A program made the position numbers and the translations under genes. The notes under the pieces were generated by a model. It had not been told where the DNA came from. It did no database searches and worked only from the letters and a program-made list of their open reading frames with translations. A stretch of 64,000 nt of DNA, from NCBI GenBank assembly GCA_947179155.2, contig OX359270.1, forward strand, positions 25,755,556 through 25,819,555, written 5' to 3'. Positions 12,350-23,259 of the stretch are shown here, piece by piece. This stretch comes from Hedera helix. Lineage: Eukaryota > Streptophyta > Magnoliopsida > Apiales > Araliaceae. Every line of letters begins with the position of its first letter. Position 1 is the first letter of the stretch.

Positions 12350-12773
12350 TCCATAACAGAAATTGCAGGGGTATCAAAAGTCAACCATCCTTTTATCAAT
12401 TTAGGTCCACTTATGCAAGGTCAAGAAACGTGCCCGAGTTGCAACGGCATTTCAAAACCAAAAAACCAACTTTATATTTACCTTTTTAACTAACAGATTC
12501 GAACAAGAATATCGCCATAAAAATATGTCAACTCTCATTGTGGATAAACACAGTGACATAAAGTATAAATTAACACAAATACATGAGAAATTAGTTAATT
12601 GATTTATTAATTTTGTCGTAGTATAAATCATTTTCCTTCGAACAACCATATGTATTATATATATGGAGAGAATCATTGATTAAAGCCAAGTACACTCAAA
12701 ATTAACTGCAAGCATTAATTCTGATTAAAGCCAAGTACACTCAAAATTAACTGCAAGCATTAATTCAACAATG
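12350..12773 (+). promoter_or_regulatory. Former promoter region of the GDSL pseudogene
   Basis: This flank is similar to 63005-63851, upstream of the live GDSL gene. Shared blocks include TTTAGGTCCACTT, GCAAGGTCAAG versus GCAAGTTCAAG, CGAGTTGCAAC, AACCAACTTTAT and the leader CATTAATTCAAC. A further shared block lies at about 11630-11690 (TCCTAAAAATAGAA, CCAATTATTGTTCTT), matching about 61660-61710. Immediately upstream of the dead start, 12677-12766 is a perfect two-copy tandem of a 45-bp unit beginning TGATTAAAGCC, absent from the other copy. Confidence 0.65.
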
Positions 12774-13003
12774 ATGTCTTGTACAAGTTTCTATAGTTCT
12801 TTACTCCCATTTCTTGTTTCCTAATTCTATATGCAAAAACACTAGCTGATCAAGAAAAAAACATGTCCTTTCCAGTCTATATACCATCTTGGAGATTCAA
12901 TTTCAGATACCGGCAACCTTATTTGCTTAGGCGCCGTATGGTAAAACTTTTCCCGGCCGCACCACCGGTCGCTGGTCTGATGGCCTCCTTATCATTTTTT
13001 TCA
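12774..13003 (+). pseudogene. GDSL esterase/lipase pseudogene, exon 1
   Basis: The start ATG aligns with the live copy at 63852 (both followed by TCTTxTACAAG/TCTTCAACAAG). A stop follows after MSCTSFYSSLLPFLVS. The frame then reads TCPFQSIYHLGDSISDTGNLI, the block I motif with the catalytic Ser of the GDSL/SGNH hydrolases. After a further frameshift comes YGKTFPGRTTGRWSDGLLII, the usual end of exon 1 in this family (compare YGETFF..PTGRCSDG). At least one premature stop and one indel disable it. Family members are secreted esterases/lipases with a Ser-Asp-His triad. This is the first of five recognisable exons of one gene that continues at 26982. Confidence 0.85.
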
Positions 13004-13259
13004 TTGGTATTGATCATTTTTTTAATCCCTTGTATAAACTGTGTTCTAATAAAGGAAAATCCATCCGCCATTTTCTTTTTTCGTGTTTTAGAGGAATAAT
13101 TATTGATTGCAGCATAAAATGTAAGAATGTCCTAAATTTTATTATAATAATTTCATTATCGTATCATCGCTATTTAACTCATCAATCATAGCATGTTCTA
13201 GGGATGAATATAGAAAAAAAAATTACTGCTAATATTTGCAACAAGTTCAAATTGAACTC

Positions 13260-13830
13260 TTTTTTTGGAAGGATTAAACTGTCAGGATAAACATTAGATA
13301 TTTGGACATATAGCATAACTGTTGCGTTGTATGCACAATTTTTTTTTTGCTTACCGTACAATAGTTATGCAGTATGCTCAATTTTTTTTTTGTGCATACC
13401 GCACAAAAGTTATGCAGTATGTCCAAATTTTTTTTAATCCCTTATAAGTGATAAATTATCTGACCAAAAATATGGAAGAAAGAGTAAAAAATAATATTTT
13501 TACACATACTGCATAACTGTTATGCGGTATGTGTAATTTTTTTTGTTTCTTCGCACCGCATAAGAGTTATGCGGTATGTCTAAATTCCCCCCCCCCCCTA
13601 TATATTGCATAACTCTTATGCGGTGCGAAGGAAGAAAAATAAATAAATTAGACATACAACATAACCAAAGTTGGCGGTATGTTTTTTTTTAAAGTTTTGT
13701 GCATAACTGCATACATAATGTGCATTATAAGGGTAACTTTGGAACTTTTTTTGTGGGCCTCTTATTGCATAACTGTTATGCGGTAATGTAAATAATAGTT
13801 ATGCGGTATATTATTTTCTTTCCCTTTTGA
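13260..13830. repeat. Array of ATGCGGTAT inverted repeats
   Basis: About ten copies of GCATAACTGTTATGCGGTATG-like words and their complements are scattered over 560 bp, separated by T-runs. Several are near-perfect palindromes, for example CCGCATAAGAGTTATGCGG at about 13557. A C homopolymer lies at about 13587. There is no coding capacity. It sits in the former first intron of the GDSL pseudogene, so it is probably part of an inserted element. Confidence 0.65.
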
Positions 13831-13901
13831 TATCGCAATGGACGGTTAAGATTGGATTGGATGAAATAGTGTCCCTATCCAACTTTGGCTATAAATCATT
13901 C

Positions 13902-13905
<4 letters not shown>

Positions 13906-13964
<59 letters not shown>

Positions 13965-14014
13965 GTACATGTGTGTGTGTGTGTGTGTGTGGTGGGGTGG
14001 TGGGGGGGGGGGGG
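13906..14014. repeat. Compound TA / TG / G microsatellite
   Basis: A pure TA run (about 13906-13961) is followed by CATG, a TG run and a G run interrupted by TGG. It is low-complexity only. Confidence 0.85.
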
Positions 14015-14079
14015 AATGATCTATGGATCAAAAATGGGTAAATACCATATAATCCATTGATTTTAACAAGCAATGGTGG

Positions 14080-14350
14080 AGATTAGATGGGCTAAATTCT
14101 GTGTCCGCTATTATTAGTAGCGGAAGGGCTAATCGCTCCGCTTCTAGTAGTAGCGGACCTTCTTTACGGACTAAATTACCCTTGGTAACTAGGAATCGAC
14201 AGTTATGAAAAATACTGTCCGTTACTAATAGTAGCGGATTGAGTAATGGAATCACCATAAGACAAACAAGGAATCACCACGATAATAATAATACCGTTCA
14301 CTACTAATAGTAGCGGATGCGGAATTTAGTTCAAGGAATCACGAAAATAG
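14080..14350. repeat. Cluster of TAGTAGCGGA inverted repeats
   Basis: The words ATTAGTAGCGGA, CTAGTAGTAGCGGA and ACTAATAGTAGCGGA recur at least four times, with complementary CGCTATTATT and CCGCTTCTAG words between them. The arrangement looks like subterminal repeats of a DNA transposon. The adjoining 14024-14085 block (GGGTAAATACCAT ... CAATGGTGGAG) recurs in reverse complement at about 26085-26150. Confidence 0.5.
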
Positions 14351-14371
14351 CAATACCGTCCACTGACACGC

Positions 14372-14490
14372 TCTGATGTTCAATTGGTAATTAGTAATTC
14401 CCAAATTTGATCTGATGTTCAATTGGTAATTAGTAATTCCCAAATTTGATTTGATGTTCAATTGGTAATGTCCAAATATGATTTTCAATA
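14372..14490. repeat. 39-bp tandem repeat, about three copies
   Basis: Units start at 14372, 14411 and 14450 with TGATGTTCAATTGGTAAT. The first two are nearly identical and the third is diverged and truncated. Confidence 0.85.
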
Positions 14491-14704
14491 GGTAATGTGA
14501 AAATATGATTTTAATGGTAATGTTTCGAATCCTTTTTTGATGTTGAATATGATTGGGGTTAAAGAGAAAGCTATATATAAAGCTACCTAAATCTCATCCC
14601 TTTCACTATAACTTATTTTCATCATCAAATGAGTCTCCATAATTCTCAAGGGCTTTACTACAAAGTCATAAGGGTTTTACTACAAACTCATACCAAGACG
14701 TGTC

Positions 14705-15539
14705 TGTTAGTACAAATGCATGATTGAATAATTTGATGATGACTTGATTCCTAATGTATATTTGTAACCAGTAGCTTTTGTAAAGTCCTTAAAAGTGAAA
14801 TTGATGTATAAGGACTTAGCGTAAAATATTAAGCTTGTTAGGTTGATCTATAAACAAACTAAATGTATAGATTATAGGGGATCAAAAGTTGTTCCGTGAC
14901 TAAAGATCGCAGAGTTCACGCGATGATCGTAAGGCTAGTTGAGGATCAAAAAATATGCCCTGATCATAATGTATGACAAGTTCTAAGTTTTCAAGGGAGA
15001 ATACATTTCGTAGAGTAAAAGGGTCGTAGAGCATGAAAGTTGCAGAACAGATCATAGAGTTCATAATTCGTAAAGTACTATCATGCAAAGGAACACTATG
15101 ATCATGAAAGTCATAGAGTATGATATGTTTGACATCGAGATGATCTAAAGGGTGATAAATTCAAGAAGGATGTTGATTATCTCATGTTCAAAATGAAGTA
15201 CAAAAAGGTTTGAGTCTAATGGCTAGTCTGACCTAGTGACTCTAGATACGAGGTTGTCATTTAAAAGGACATCAAAAATCAATTCGATCAATTCTAACAT
15301 TTTAGTGACTCCAGATACGAGGTTGACTCCAGATACAAGGATGTTGATCGAATTGATTTTTGATGTCCTGAGTATTTCATTAAATCTTTGAAAGGGATTT
15401 TCAAACCAATATTCCGTTGTGCTTAAATAAATTAACTTGCTTAATTCATAACCTGATAATACTTATTTAAAAGACAAAGTTTTCAAAATGATCTAATCAA
15501 CCCCCCTTATAGATCTCCTTGTGCCTTTTGGAAACAACA
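14705..15539 (+). mobile_element. SIRE-like Ty1/copia solo LTR
   Basis: An 835-bp element starting TGTTAG and ending AAACAACA, flanked by the perfect 5-bp duplication GTGTC on both sides (14700-14704 and 15540-15544). The start (a GCATGATTGAATAATTTGATGATGAC-type block, TTTGTAAAGTCCTT, AAGGACTTAG) and end (TTTTCAAAATGATCT, CAACCCCCCTT, TAGATCT) parallel the LTRs of the SIRE-like element at 43.06-58.85 kb. It is therefore a shorter relative of that family. No internal sequence remains, so it is a solo LTR left by recombination. Confidence 0.85.
15266..15369. repeat. Perfect 26-bp inverted repeat (hairpin)
   Basis: Arms at 15266-15291 and 15344-15369 are exact reverse complements (AGGACATCAAAAATC... 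and ...GATTTTTGATGTCCT). The loop is 52 bp and contains a duplicated GACTCCAGATAC. It lies inside the solo LTR. Confidence 0.9.
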
Positions 15540-15556
15540 GTGTCACATCTCAAATT

Positions 15557-17020
15557 TGTTGTGGTAAGTTTTTGAAAGTAGTATGCCTTCAAGCCAAATC
15601 ATATGTTAATATGATAAGTATATACTTTGTAATTTTATTCAATTATTAATAAATTTTTTATTTAAACGCATTTCTTTATTCATAATTAATTGATTGAATT
15701 GATTAAATAGATAAACCCATAGTTTTGAAGCAATACTTTTAGAATCATAATGTTGATTATACTAATGAGATCTAAATTCTAAGATAGCTCAAAACTAAAA
15801 TGTTCCTAATGGTGGGATCACTAAAATTGGGATTAGTGAATCTTGATAGATTGGTACATACTATGCTTACTCTTTTGAAGAGAATAATCGATTTCATAAT
15901 CATTTGTGTGGAGACACTAAAGTAAGTAAGTATGTGCTTATTAGAGAATAAGTTCACTGAATGTGACTCGCTTAAGGAACACCTAATAGAGTTTTATTTG
16001 TTTGTCAATAGGAGTTCCTAATGTGATAGTAGTATAAGTGATCATTAGATTTGAGATCATCATAGTATCTTGTGTATAATGAATTATACTTTGTCATATT
16101 CCTTAACACTATCAAGGTATAATAAAAGATATGTTCGGATATAATAAGTTGTGCATGGAGATAGGTAAATGATCAACAAGGGATCTACCACTTCTAGTAA
16201 ATTGAGAGAATGTCCTAGTGATTCGATACATGACAACTCATTAGTCCTTGACCAATTCAGAATAAAAATTAGAAATGAGTTTCTAATTTATATTAATTAG
16301 AGTTGTGCAATTTAGAATCGAAAAACATATGATCAAATTAAATAAGACTTGACAGTAATTCCATGTCTTATATTTGAATGGGAGATTGTATGGTAGAATA
16401 ATTGAATTGTATGGTACCTATTCGTGAAATAGGTTCTTTGTTATCAAATAATAAAATTCATATTATCTAAAAAGTCGTGTATTGCTAAGGAGACTTACCC
16501 TTATTGTAGAATAAATAAGTATTTATTTATAAATAAATTAAAAGAGTTTAATTTATTGTTATAAATAATATTAGAGTGGTTCTAATTTATTTATTATACA
16601 ACTGGTTTAATATTGAACCTAAAGGATCACATCACAAAAGAGTAATATTTATTTTAGAAGTAAGTGGCGTAATGGTAATAAAAATTAAGTGTATTTAATT
16701 TATACTATGGTGATAGAATAAATCAAATAGCTTAATAATTATAATTATGTGTTTTGAAAATTTTAATTATAAATTAATAAGAGGAGTCTTATTATTATTA
16801 TTATTATTATTTAGTTTCTAGATGGTTTAGGAATTGTAATTATTATATTAAATTAATTTAGTTTCTAATTAGATTAAGAGTTACATTAGAACTCTATTTT
16901 TAAAGAGTTTAGGAGGGTTGATCAAATCTATAAATAAGAGAGGTCTTATTATGGATTGGGGTTACATACATTTTTGCAAGTATTGAGAGAATACTTCATA
17001 ATTCTCTACATCTAAGGAGT

Positions 17021-17061
<41 letters not shown>

Positions 17062-17407
17062 AGGGTTAGCCACCCAAGATTTAGTAGAATCTAAATTACT
17101 TCCTCAATCCATACATACTCTTGGTGGATCACCTTTAGAGGCTACACACTTGGGTAACTAACATTGATCTGAAGATTTTAATCAATGGATTTTGAAGAAT
17201 GCGAATGATTTTAGAGGTGAACTCGTAGATTTTCAAAGAAGTTGAATCTACAAAGGTATAACCAATTATCCTTCCACAATTAATAAGAATCGAATAAAAA
17301 AGATCCTGGAATTTGGTTTGTAAAAATGTTTTAAATACGATTTATTGCATGATTCCGCTGCATTATACAATTTGATTGTATGTATGCATTATTTTTGCAA
17401 ACCAACA
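15557..17407 (+). mobile_element. Ty1/copia LTR or LTR fragment
   Basis: Probable ends are TGTTG and CAACA. The sequence near the start (GTATGCCTTCAAGCC) and near the end (AAAATGTTTTAAATACG, TTCCGCTGCATTATAC) matches the two ends of the copia solo LTR at 28.7-33.3 kb, which lies in the opposite orientation. A GA microsatellite sits at about 17026-17058. No target duplication was found, so the exact ends are uncertain. Part of it is repeated inverted at 603-835. Confidence 0.6.
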
Positions 17408-17418
17408 GTTTTTAACTT

Positions 17419-18005
17419 ATGGTTGAAGATATGTTTAATTCTACTTCTTCAAATTCTTCTCATGATGATATTGGCATGGATAATATTGGTGTTCATAATA
17501 TGCATGTGTCTCATATTAATGATTCTAAAACTCCATACGTGGGGTCAAATTTTTTCTACTATACAAGATGTAGAAGAATTTTATAGAGCCTATACACATA
17601 GTACTGGATTTAAAATAGAAATTGGGCAAGTTATAAATATGCTCGTTCCAACAACTTGTCCAACAAACTTTTTACATGTAAAAAAGCTAGATAATAAATT
17701 GGAAAAAAGAAATAAGACGTTGATGAAGTTGAGGGGAATAAGGTCAAAAGAAAAAGGGATTTTATAGGTTGCACGATATGTAAAGCTAGAATGTTTGTTG
17801 TTCATCTGAAGAATGAAGAAAGCTAAAGTGTTTCAAAAATTGAGTTGACTCATAACCATGATTTAATCACTCCAAGCAAAGTGAATCTCATTGAAACACG
17901 AAGAAATATAGCCCATGTTGCTCGAACTTTAATTGAAACATTAAATAGCGCAAGAGTTGGCCTAAGTAAGATGACAGGAATTGTCAGTGAAATAGGAGTA
18001 TTATT

Positions 18006-18097
<92 letters not shown>

Positions 18098-19690
18098 AAT
18101 GTGGGTTTTAGTGATAAGGATGTTCGGAATGTCGTGCGAGATATAAGATGTAACACAATTGATTCAAATGATGCCTAAGCAGCATTACAGTACCTGAAAA
18201 AACTTTTAGCAAAAAATCCTTTATTTTTTCACGACATCAAACGAGATGATGACAATCACATTGCATGCATTTTGTGGATAGATTACCAATCAATCATAGC
18301 TTACAAGAATTTTGGAGATATAGTGACATTTGATATTATGTATAGGACGAACAAGTATTTAATGCCACTTGTTTCGTTCATAGGCGTAAATTATTATTAT
18401 AATTCCATATTGTTTATCTTTTAACTGATTAAGGATGAAACTGAGGATACTTTTGCACGGATTTTTCAATCTTGGCTTAAAGCGATGAACAATAAACCAC
18501 TAGTTACCATTATCACCGATCAGGATAAAGCTATAAGCAATGCGATTACTAGGATTCTTCCTAATACACACCATGCACTTTGCACATGACATATTAGTAA
18601 CAAATTCCCTGAGAAATTACACGCGTAGTATGATAAGTACCCAACATTTAAAGCTGATTTTAAATGTTATGTGTATAAATCCTTAACAACAGAGGAGTTC
18701 AAGGAACGATATGAGAAGTTAATGGTTGATTATGAATTGCCTAATCATGAGTGGCCAAGTCACTTTATGCGATGAAATACAAATGGGTCAAGGCGTACGC
18801 AAAGAAGTTTTTTTCAACGGGAATGACGACTACATCTAGGAATGAGGGAACTAACAGTTTATTGGATGACTCCTACAATAAGTATTAAGGAATTTATCGT
18901 CAACTCATAAAAAGCCATTACAAAGCAGGTTTTTATAGAAAGAAAATTTAACTACGCAACTTTTCATCGAACGTGAAGTAGAACTCTTGAATCTCCGTTG
19001 GAAACGTATACTGCGAGGGTTTATACAAAGGAGATGTTCAGATGCTTTCAGGTTAAAATAGTAAAGTCTCTTAAGTTCATCATACATAAGATTCACCATT
19101 TAACAACACCCAAAACGAAGTCATATGAAGTGTACAAGGCAAACAACAGTGAAGATTTAAATAGGTACTTTACTATTGTTAATAATATTCAAACTGGAGA
19201 TATCACTTGTACTTGTCAGAAATTTGAACATTCTGGTATGCTCTGTAGACATATTTTAAGACATATGATTACCAAAAGATACTGAACAGATACCTGATAA
19301 ATACATTATGAGCCGGTGGTGTAGAGATGGTAACACAGTTAATACTGAAATACCAAAGATTTTGACTAAAATTTATAATTATAAGGAATCTTAGACGTTG
19401 CAGCACAATTATTTAGTGAAAGCTGCTCTTACGCTTCGCTTCTATCGGTTCTTGCTTAATTAAAGGTTTTAAGCTTGTTTTACAATTGTGCATTGGCAAT
19501 CAACCCATCGTTGAGAAAATTGACCTAGATGACATTAATGTAGAAAAGGTTATAGAAATTTGATTTGAAGAAGATGAACTGGATGAAGATGAGCCATTAT
19601 TGGATCCTATTTGTTTGCAAACAAATGGGTGTAAAAAATCTAAAAGAATAAAGAGTGGGATCGAAGAGGCTGTAAGTTATAAACCATTGA
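17419..19690 (+). pseudogene. FAR1/FHY3-type MULE transposase pseudogene
   Basis: Order of domains matches the FAR1 family, which derives from Mutator-like transposases. First comes an N-terminal FAR1 DNA-binding region (TPYVG..F, then FYRAYTHSTGF, then GCTICKARMFVVH and LTHNHDLITPSK). The MULE transposase core follows (AYKNFGDIVTFDIMY, MPLVSFIGVN, DETEDTFARIFQSWL, VTIITDQDKAISNAI). A SWIM zinc finger (CTCQKFEHSGMLCRHIL, about 19207-19257) and the PDKYIMSRW tail close it. Lesions include a frameshift near 17540, a Trp-to-stop in CTWHI near 18588, other stops, and a (TTA)n tract at 18000-18095. The C-terminal zinc knuckle is cut off by the LTR at 19703 and resumes at 23065. Source elements would be cut-and-paste DNA transposons. 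It is dead as a protein. Confidence 0.88.
18000..18096. repeat. TTA microsatellite within FAR1 pseudogene
   Basis: About 31 uninterrupted TTA triplets lie between the FAR1 DNA-binding and transposase segments. In frame they would encode a poly-Leu tract. The tract has grown after the gene lost function or at its expense. Confidence 0.9.
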
Positions 19691-19702
19691 AAAAGTGTGC
19701 AA

Positions 19703-22700
19703 TGTGAGGACCTGAAATTTCAAGATTTCTTTAATAAAATTAAATGAGAATTTAATTGATAAAATTATCAAGGTTGTTAAATTAATTATTATTTTATGTG
19801 ATTTAATGTATGGGATGAGATTTAATTAGTAAATTAAATCTGTACAGAGATCATGATGAATGGTATGGAATTAAAGAAATTGAAAAGCTAATAAATTGTT
19901 TTAAAATAATTTATTAAGAATAAGAGAAATTTCATGTAAATGTACAATAAATTGTACAATTAAATTATTATGGAAGTGCAGAAATTATGTTTTAAATGAG
20001 CTTATATGGAAATGTAAGAAATATGAATTATATATGTATATATATGTGTTTATGCTTAATTATTATAACTATAAATGTTATTAATTATGAAAATTAAGGG
20101 ATTAATAATTAAATTAATCTGAAAAATTTATGAAAAGTTAATGAGGAAGTTAGTAAAAATTGTAATTATTGATTTTAAATTAATTATGAATTATGAAGGA
20201 AGTTTAGAAATTAATTGGGAAGAAATGTAATTATATAAATTATATAATAATAATTATATAATTTATATAAGGAAATTAAAATGTTGTATGAAGGAAATAA
20301 TAATTATATAAATTATATAAGAATAATTATATAATTTATATAAGAGAATTAAATTAATTAAGGGTGGAAGAAAATTTTATAAATTGTATTTGTGTAAAAT
20401 GGAAATTATTTAAAAAGGAATAATGTAATTATATAATATTAAATTATATAATTTCTATAAGGAAAGTTAATGTGAATATTAAAGAAATTGAATAATAAAT
20501 AAGAAAAAGGAATGTTTTAAGTTATTAAAAATTTTATTTATGTATAATGAAATTATTATGACTTTTATGAGAGATAATATTACAGAAACAGGAACATGTT
20601 AGTGTAACATGTTGTCCAAGTAACGAAGTGAAAAATTATAAAAAATAATTTTTATAAGTCATATGAATTATTTTATGATTTTTGGAGGTATAAATTACCT
20701 CATATAAGTACATGTATGTCATTATGCGTGTACAAAATTTGTCAAGAAAAATACCGAAAATGGTGTTAATATTATTCATAAATCAAATTATGATTTTTAG
20801 TGATTTAAAATAAATATTTTATATACATTATATAAAATATTTATTACACGAAATAATTACGTAATATATTAAATTAAATTTGCATGATATTATTTTGGAA
20901 CAATCTGGAAGGGAAAAGCCAAAGTTGGTTGTGCATGCGTGGGGTTAAAGTCGGTGGAATCAAGTTTGGGTTCAAAAATAATTAAATGACTTATATAAAA
21001 GGAAGGAAAAAGAAAACAAAAATAATACCAAACACTCTCCACTTCTCCTCCTCTTACCCGAACACCATCATGCCAACCGGAAAACCTCCATAACCACCAA
21101 GAGGGAGAAGAGAGGAATTATTTGGAGCTTACAAAGGAAGAAAGTCAAGCTTTGAAAGGTATAAAAAGTAATTTATTTGATTTATTTTATAATTATGGGT
21201 GATAAAATAATTTGTAAAAAATTTGTAAATAATTAAGAAAATTATTTCAAATAATTTTTGAATATATATTTATGAATTGTGTGATTTTTGGTGTAATTAT
21301 TTTATGAAAAAAAAAATAGCAAAAATTGTGATGTTTTGAGAAAGGTGGCCTACTGTTGCGAAGGAGGAGAAGGAGGAATTCAGGGACTGTCCGCGCATTG
21401 CGCGACAGTTCAGAAGCGCGGGCCAAAAACGGCGTCGTTTTTGGCACGCGGAAGGGGGAGTTGCGCATTGCGCGGAGGAAATTTCTGGAAACGGCTGGGA
21501 AACGACGTCGTTTTGGGCATCAGCAAAAACAGTCGCCGCGCATTGCGCGGGCGACCGGCACGGCTGGAAATTACCAGCGTGCCCCTGGTCTTCTTAGATA
21601 ATACCGAACGTGCCCTGTCCCTCGGCCAATTACGGAAATGCCCCTGGCCTTTCCGGGAAATGTCGGATGGGTCCCTAAGGGAGCGGAAATTACGGATAAG
21701 CCCCTGAGCTTTTCTGTTAATGCCGGTCATGTCCCTAAAGCTGCGAAAATTACGAAAATGCCCCAAGAAAGTGATTTTAATGAAATAAATGTTTAAAAAT
21801 TATAGAAAAATATAGAAAAATACTAAAAATATAGAAATGATGTTTGGACATTAAATTTAATATTTTTGTAAAAATATTAAATATTGGGGATTAATATTTA
21901 AATGTTTAAATATTAATCTAATAAGGTTATAATTTAGAAAATGTTTAAATAAAATTTTCGGGTAACCAAATATGTTAAATTTTATCCAATGATCCGGGTT
22001 GTCCGTAGTGAAGGCATTAAATATTAAGTTATGTTAATATTTTAAAGGATGAGGTTAATGTAATTAACCATATAAATTAATAATTGGTCCAGAGATGATA
22101 TTAATTAAGTAAATTAATATCATAAAGAGATAAATAATTATTATTTGATTATTTCTTGATCATAGGTTGATCGAATTATGGGTTTGAGCTAACAATTTAA
22201 TTAACTGGACACTAGGCAAGTTCTTCAGTCCTTTAATGTTAATCGTTGTCCATACTTGTTTAAATGCATATAAATTATGTGTTATGTGATCTGTGGTTAA
22301 CATGACAACTATGTGTACTTTATACATTGATGTGGGATATACCACTATAATAGAAGCACAAGCACATGATGTATGACACACACTGAGTATGTTAAGGTAT
22401 GTGCTACGTGCAATATAAACTGTTGAACTTGCTGAGCCGTTGTGCTCCTTACTTGTTTAAAATAAATTTTTGCAGGGTAAAGAAATAAGTTTTAGGAATA
22501 TCGGATTAAGTTTGAGATGAATTACCTAGAAGGTAGAAAACGTGATTGTTATATTGTTAATATTATAATTCAATGTGAGAAATTTATTTATTTACTGTGA
22601 TGAATTGTATGTATATATAAGTTGAATCTGGATATGATAGAAGTTCAATTATGAACTGTGATTGATTTGGATAATTGTTACGGTAGATATTATTAATGTT

Positions 22701-23059
22701 TGATTATGAATGACGCAACAAGGAATATTTGTATGAAAATAAATAACAGTAAATTTTAAATGATGAGTTTTATGATACGTGTAAAAGAAAGAAAAAGTTA
22801 AGGTTGCGATCCAGGGACTAGGATCCAAATGTAAGAATTTTAAATATCCAAATATTTTAATACAACGATTGGATTGAGAAAAGAAAAAGAAAAATTTATA
22901 TCAAAAAATTCGGTAATTGATGATTTTAAAATCATATAATGGATCGATTAAGGTGATGAAAGATATATTAACGGACCGAAATTCGGACGTAAGGTAAATA
23001 ATGTTTAATAAATACAGAATTTAAGGGAACAAAGTGGGTCGAATTTCGGGGTCATTACA
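19703..23059 (+). mobile_element. Ty3/gypsy (Tekay/Del-like) solo LTR
   Basis: 3357 bp starting TGTGAGGACC and ending TTTCGGGGTCATTACA, flanked by the perfect duplication TGCAA (19698-19702 and 23060-23064). Long LTRs starting TGTGA..CCC and ending GGGGT..TTACA are typical of plant Tekay/Del chromoviruses; this assignment rests on the ends and length only. It contains short A/T repeats (ATTATATAATTTATATAA forms at 20.23-20.46 kb) and a GC-rich island at 21.34-21.76 kb. It splits the C-terminal zinc-knuckle codons of the FAR1 pseudogene. No gag-pol lies within. Confidence 0.85.
21345..21765. repeat. GC-rich palindromic island in the solo LTR
   Basis: Three CGCGCATTGCGCG or TGCGCATTGCGCG words (about 21391, 21461, 21537) surround two palindromes, AAACGGCGTCGTTT and AACGACGTCGTTTTGG. 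From about 21570 a repeating unit follows with the theme AATTACGGAAATGCCCCTGG at roughly 30-60 bp spacing. Its CpG-rich composition contrasts sharply with the AT-rich surroundings. Overlapping ORFs on both strands here are a by-product of GC content. Confidence 0.8.
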
Positions 23060-23064
23060 TGCAA

Positions 23065-23105
23065 TGTGGTATGATGACTAATTATGATAAACGAAATCAC
23101 TACAA
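23065..23105 (+). pseudogene. C-terminal remnant of the FAR1 pseudogene
   Basis: Joining across the solo LTR, the frames read KKCA before the LTR and CGMMTNYDKRNHYK after it. This resembles the CxxCGxxGHNKR zinc-knuckle tail of FAR1/MULE transposases. A one-base shift is needed at the junction. Confidence 0.55.
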
Positions 23106-23129
23106 AGCATTAGGCTTTCTTTCTTTCTC

Positions 23130-23255
23130 TTTTTCCCCCCTCTCGGTGAGTGTATTTTATGCTCCATATCACCAGCGAGTGCGTTTTACACTCCCTCTCA
23201 CTTTTCATGTGTTTATAAGTGAGTGCGTTTTACGCTCCATCTCAACTCACCACAA
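23130..23255. repeat. Degenerate GAGTGCGTTTTACGCTCC repeat, three units
   Basis: Units GTGAGTGTATTTTATGCTCC, GCGAGTGCGTTTTACACTCC and GTGAGTGCGTTTTACGCTCC are about 40 bp apart. Each contains an internal GAGTG/CACTC-like inverted pair. Confidence 0.65.
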
Positions 23256-23259
23256 GATT

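Noticed and set aside
12863..13099. 78-residue ORF starting MSFPVYIPSWRFN as an independent gene
   Set aside because: It is an out-of-frame reading through the GDSL exon 1 remnant; the neighbouring frames show the GDSL motifs.
13827..14073. ORFs with (IY)n, PTTPPHTHTHT and (VCV)n repeats
   Set aside because: Translation of the TA/TG/G compound microsatellite.
21336..21766. Overlapping 80-120-residue ORFs on both strands, Arg-rich
   Set aside because: They arise from the GC-rich repeat island inside a solo LTR; all frames are open because stops are AT-rich.
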